DNA from: Candidatus Uhrbacteria bacterium RIFCSPHIGHO2_02_FULL_57_19
GTDB lineage: Bacteria > Patescibacteriota > Patescibacteriia > 2-12-FULL-57-11
DNA: 12,302 bases
Direction of reading: 5' to 3'
Assembly: GCA_001791115.1 (NCBI GenBank)
Contig: MGDZ01000051.1
Coordinates: 1-12,302, forward strand
Shown here: one piece after another, positions 11,072 through 12,302 of the stretch
How the letters are laid out: each line of letters opens with the position of its first letter
Position numbering within the stretch: position 1 is the stretch's first letter
Translations under genes and position numbers: made by a program
The notes under the pieces: model-generated
Told to the model about the DNA's origin: nothing
Seen by the model: the letters and a program-made list of their open reading frames with translations, nothing else
Database searches by the model: none

Positions 11072-11793
11072 ATAATTTGATGCTCAATTATCGCCTTTGG
11101 AAAATGCGCCGCCGGGTTCGTCCCAGCCGCGAGTTTCGGCGCGCCCTCTGGGCAGAACTCGAACCCAAACTCCCGCGACGGTCTTTTTTGCAGGCATTGG
11201 CTTGGCAGCGGCTGGCCGTGCCCGTTGGCATCTTGGTGCTCTCGCTGGGCGCCACCACTGCCTACGCCTACACCAGCCCGTCAGTGGCTTGGGGAAATCC
11301 GCTTTTCCAGATCAAGGGGCGCGGGGAAAACATCGAGGATCGGCTGGCGACTACTCCGGAGTCCAGCGCCCGCTTACGGCTTAAAAAAATGCAGCGGCGG
11401 ATGGCCGAGGCTGAAAAGATCGCCGAGACCAAGCCAGAGGTGGCTGAGGAGCTGATAGATGCTGCTCGGGGGGAATTTACTCGCGGGCTAGATCAGGCGG
11501 CCAAGATTTCCGATGTAAAATTGAGAAAGGAAGTGCTTTCCAAATTCATTAAGGGCGATCCTGAACAGCTGGTTCGAATTCAGAATATCGCCGAGAAGAA
11601 CCCGGCCCGTTTTCGGGATATCACCGAGCGCCTGCTTGAGGCCGAACAAAGACGGTTGGCTGATAAGCTGATTCAAGTGAAGGACGAAGAGATCCGCATC
11701 TTGCTTGAACGGCAGATGATCAAGCGGGAAGCCATGCTTGACTCCCTTTATCTCGATGACTTCTCGGCGCAGGAAAGCGAGCTAGGCGAGTAG
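11068..11793 (+). CDS. DUF5667-like membrane protein, putative sigma-factor partner
   Basis: The product has 241 aa. A basic cytoplasmic segment (1-47, rich in Arg, with FRRALWAELEPKL) precedes one membrane helix (about 48-68, VPVGILVLSLGATTAYAY). A long, highly charged helical extracytoplasmic part follows. PLFQIKGRGENIEDRL...PESSARLRLKKMQRRMAEAEKI (about 78-130) matches the DUF5667 pattern (PLYPLK...E.....AR..L...RL.EAE). Such proteins often follow ECF sigma genes in Patescibacteria and Actinobacteria. Position and topology suggest an anti-sigma or sensor role, but the N-terminus lacks the H-x3-C-x2-C zinc motif of classical anti-sigma factors. Transcription ends at a strong terminator just after the gene. 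Confidence 0.75.
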   Translation: MNNLMLNYRLWKMRRRVRPSREFRRALWAELEPKLPRRSFLQALAWQRLAVPVGILVLSLGATTAYAYTSPSVAWGNPLFQIKGRGENIEDRLATTPESSARLRLKKMQRRMAEAEKIAETKPEVAEELIDAARGEFTRGLDQAAKISDVKLRKEVLSKFIKGDPEQLVRIQNIAEKNPARFRDITERLLEAEQRRLADKLIQVKDEEIRILLERQMIKREAMLDSLYLDDFSAQESELGE

Positions 11794-11804
11794 GAATTAA
11801 TACT

Positions 11805-11837
11805 AATAACTCCCGTTTCAGACGGGAGTTATTTTTT
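11805..11837. terminator. Bidirectional intrinsic terminator between convergent genes
   Basis: AATAACTCCCGT (11805-11816) and ACGGGAGTTATT (11822-11833) form a perfect 12-bp stem with loop TTCAG. A T-run follows on the plus strand, and the A-rich left flank gives some T residues on the minus strand. It lies between the DUF5667-like gene and the convergent partial gene. Confidence 0.9.
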
Positions 11838-11850
11838 GTATCTTCTGGAT

Positions 11851-12302
11851 TTAGAAACGAACTATACGCGTTGCCTGGATTTCGGTCGCGAATTTGATGT
11901 CCTCCGCAGCTTCGACAATTACCCTGTCTCCGACAAGAAGTTCCGATTGTTCTATTTCGGTTTCAGTATAGGGAAGCGGTGGTTCGATGGCGGCTTCTAG
12001 ATTGGCTTCCTGGGCGCGGATAAACTCTTCCTCTTCGCGGACTATGTCTTCCGGCGGTTTGTCAGTTCGTCCGATGATTTTAGTATCCGTGGAGAGGATG
12101 ACGGTTCGTGTTTCCGGGCCTGGAGGCGCCAGCGGATTAATTATCACCTCGTCGGCCGAGACGATCAGGGCATCTCCTGAAATTTCGTCAATGATTCCGC
12201 TGATTACCAGAAGCTGGGCCGGTTCTTCGGGCAGAAGTTCGGACGCCAGAAGTTTGGAGCTGGCATCGTCCCAGGCCTGGCGGTAGGCGGCCTCCGCGAC
12301 CG
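11851..12302 (-). CDS. Partial DUF5666-like exported/beta-rich protein (C-terminal part)
   Basis: The minus-strand frame is open from the right window edge to a TAA at 11851-11853, giving the last 150 residues. The true start lies outside the window. The GTG at 12147 is not a convincing start because coding continues upstream (VAEAAYRQAWDDASSKLLAS...). The visible part reads GIIDEISGDALIVSADEV, then RTVILSTDTKIIG, an acidic helix-like insert (PEDIVREEEEFIRAQEANLE), then LLVGDRVIVEAAEDIKFATEIQATRI. The order 'G-x-I-x-x-I-x-G-x-x-I-x-V ... V-x-V-x-x-x-T-x-I ... L-x-V-G-D-x-V-x-V ... A-T-x-I' is that of the small beta-barrel DUF5666/OB-like domain seen in many secreted Patescibacteria proteins. 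The Glu-rich insert in the middle is unusual. Function is unknown. Confidence 0.7.
   Translation of the reverse strand, partial: VAEAAYRQAWDDASSKLLASELLPEEPAQLLVISGIIDEISGDALIVSADEVIINPLAPPGPETRTVILSTDTKIIGRTDKPPEDIVREEEEFIRAQEANLEAAIEPPLPYTETEIEQSELLVGDRVIVEAAEDIKFATEIQATRIVRF

Overview
The window looks like part of a Patescibacteria (Candidate Phyla Radiation) genome, most likely Parcubacteria-like. This is an inference from several traits. Genes are small and tightly packed. HrcA is reduced, the MFS-type protein has only six membrane segments, the YidC/Oxa1 insertase is minimal, and there is a DUF5679 zinc-ribbon protein. A sigma factor is paired with a DUF5667-like membrane protein. A GC-rich palindrome (CCTGCCTG-loop-CAGGCAGG) recurs through the window. 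TGA is used as a stop in several genes, which argues against the recoded Gracilibacteria/SR1 lineages. The tRNA has no encoded CCA.

Left part (1-2064): a membrane-anchored Ser/Thr protein kinase ends in an intrinsic terminator. The T-run of that terminator runs into the -35 box of a tRNA-Glu(CTC) promoter. The tRNA is followed by a strong hairpin terminator. Next comes a non-coding element of about 155 bp made of four back-to-back perfect hairpins, closed by an outer helix and ending in a second copy of the tRNA-Glu 3' end. A second terminator-like hairpin follows.

Membrane-protein cluster (2065-4945): a half-size MFS-like protein, a membrane-anchored class I methyltransferase of FAM173 type overlapping a short YidC/Oxa1 insertase, a bare SPFH (band 7) domain protein, and a tiny DUF5679 protein with its own terminator.

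Heat-shock locus (4998-9781): a consensus-like promoter sits against a CIRCE operator and drives hrcA-grpE-dnaK-dnaJ. HrcA represses at CIRCE. GrpE, DnaK and DnaJ form the Hsp70 cycle. Between dnaK and dnaJ lies an apparent insertion: a GIY-YIG nuclease gene bracketed by REP-like palindromes ending in TGTCAT/ATGACA. The terminal palindrome supplies the nuclease stop codon and lies only 6 bp from the dnaJ start. dnaJ itself carries an in-frame copy of the other palindrome family.

Right part (9782-12302): a polytopic CvpA-like membrane protein, a nested palindromic repeat, and an ECF-type sigma factor with its own promoter that overlaps the start of a DUF5667-like membrane protein. A strong bidirectional terminator then separates these from a convergent gene, cut by the window edge, for a repeat-rich beta-type (DUF5666-like) protein.

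The best candidates for something under-described are the REP-bracketed GIY-YIG unit inside the chaperone operon and the multi-hairpin element flanked by a duplicated tRNA 3' end.
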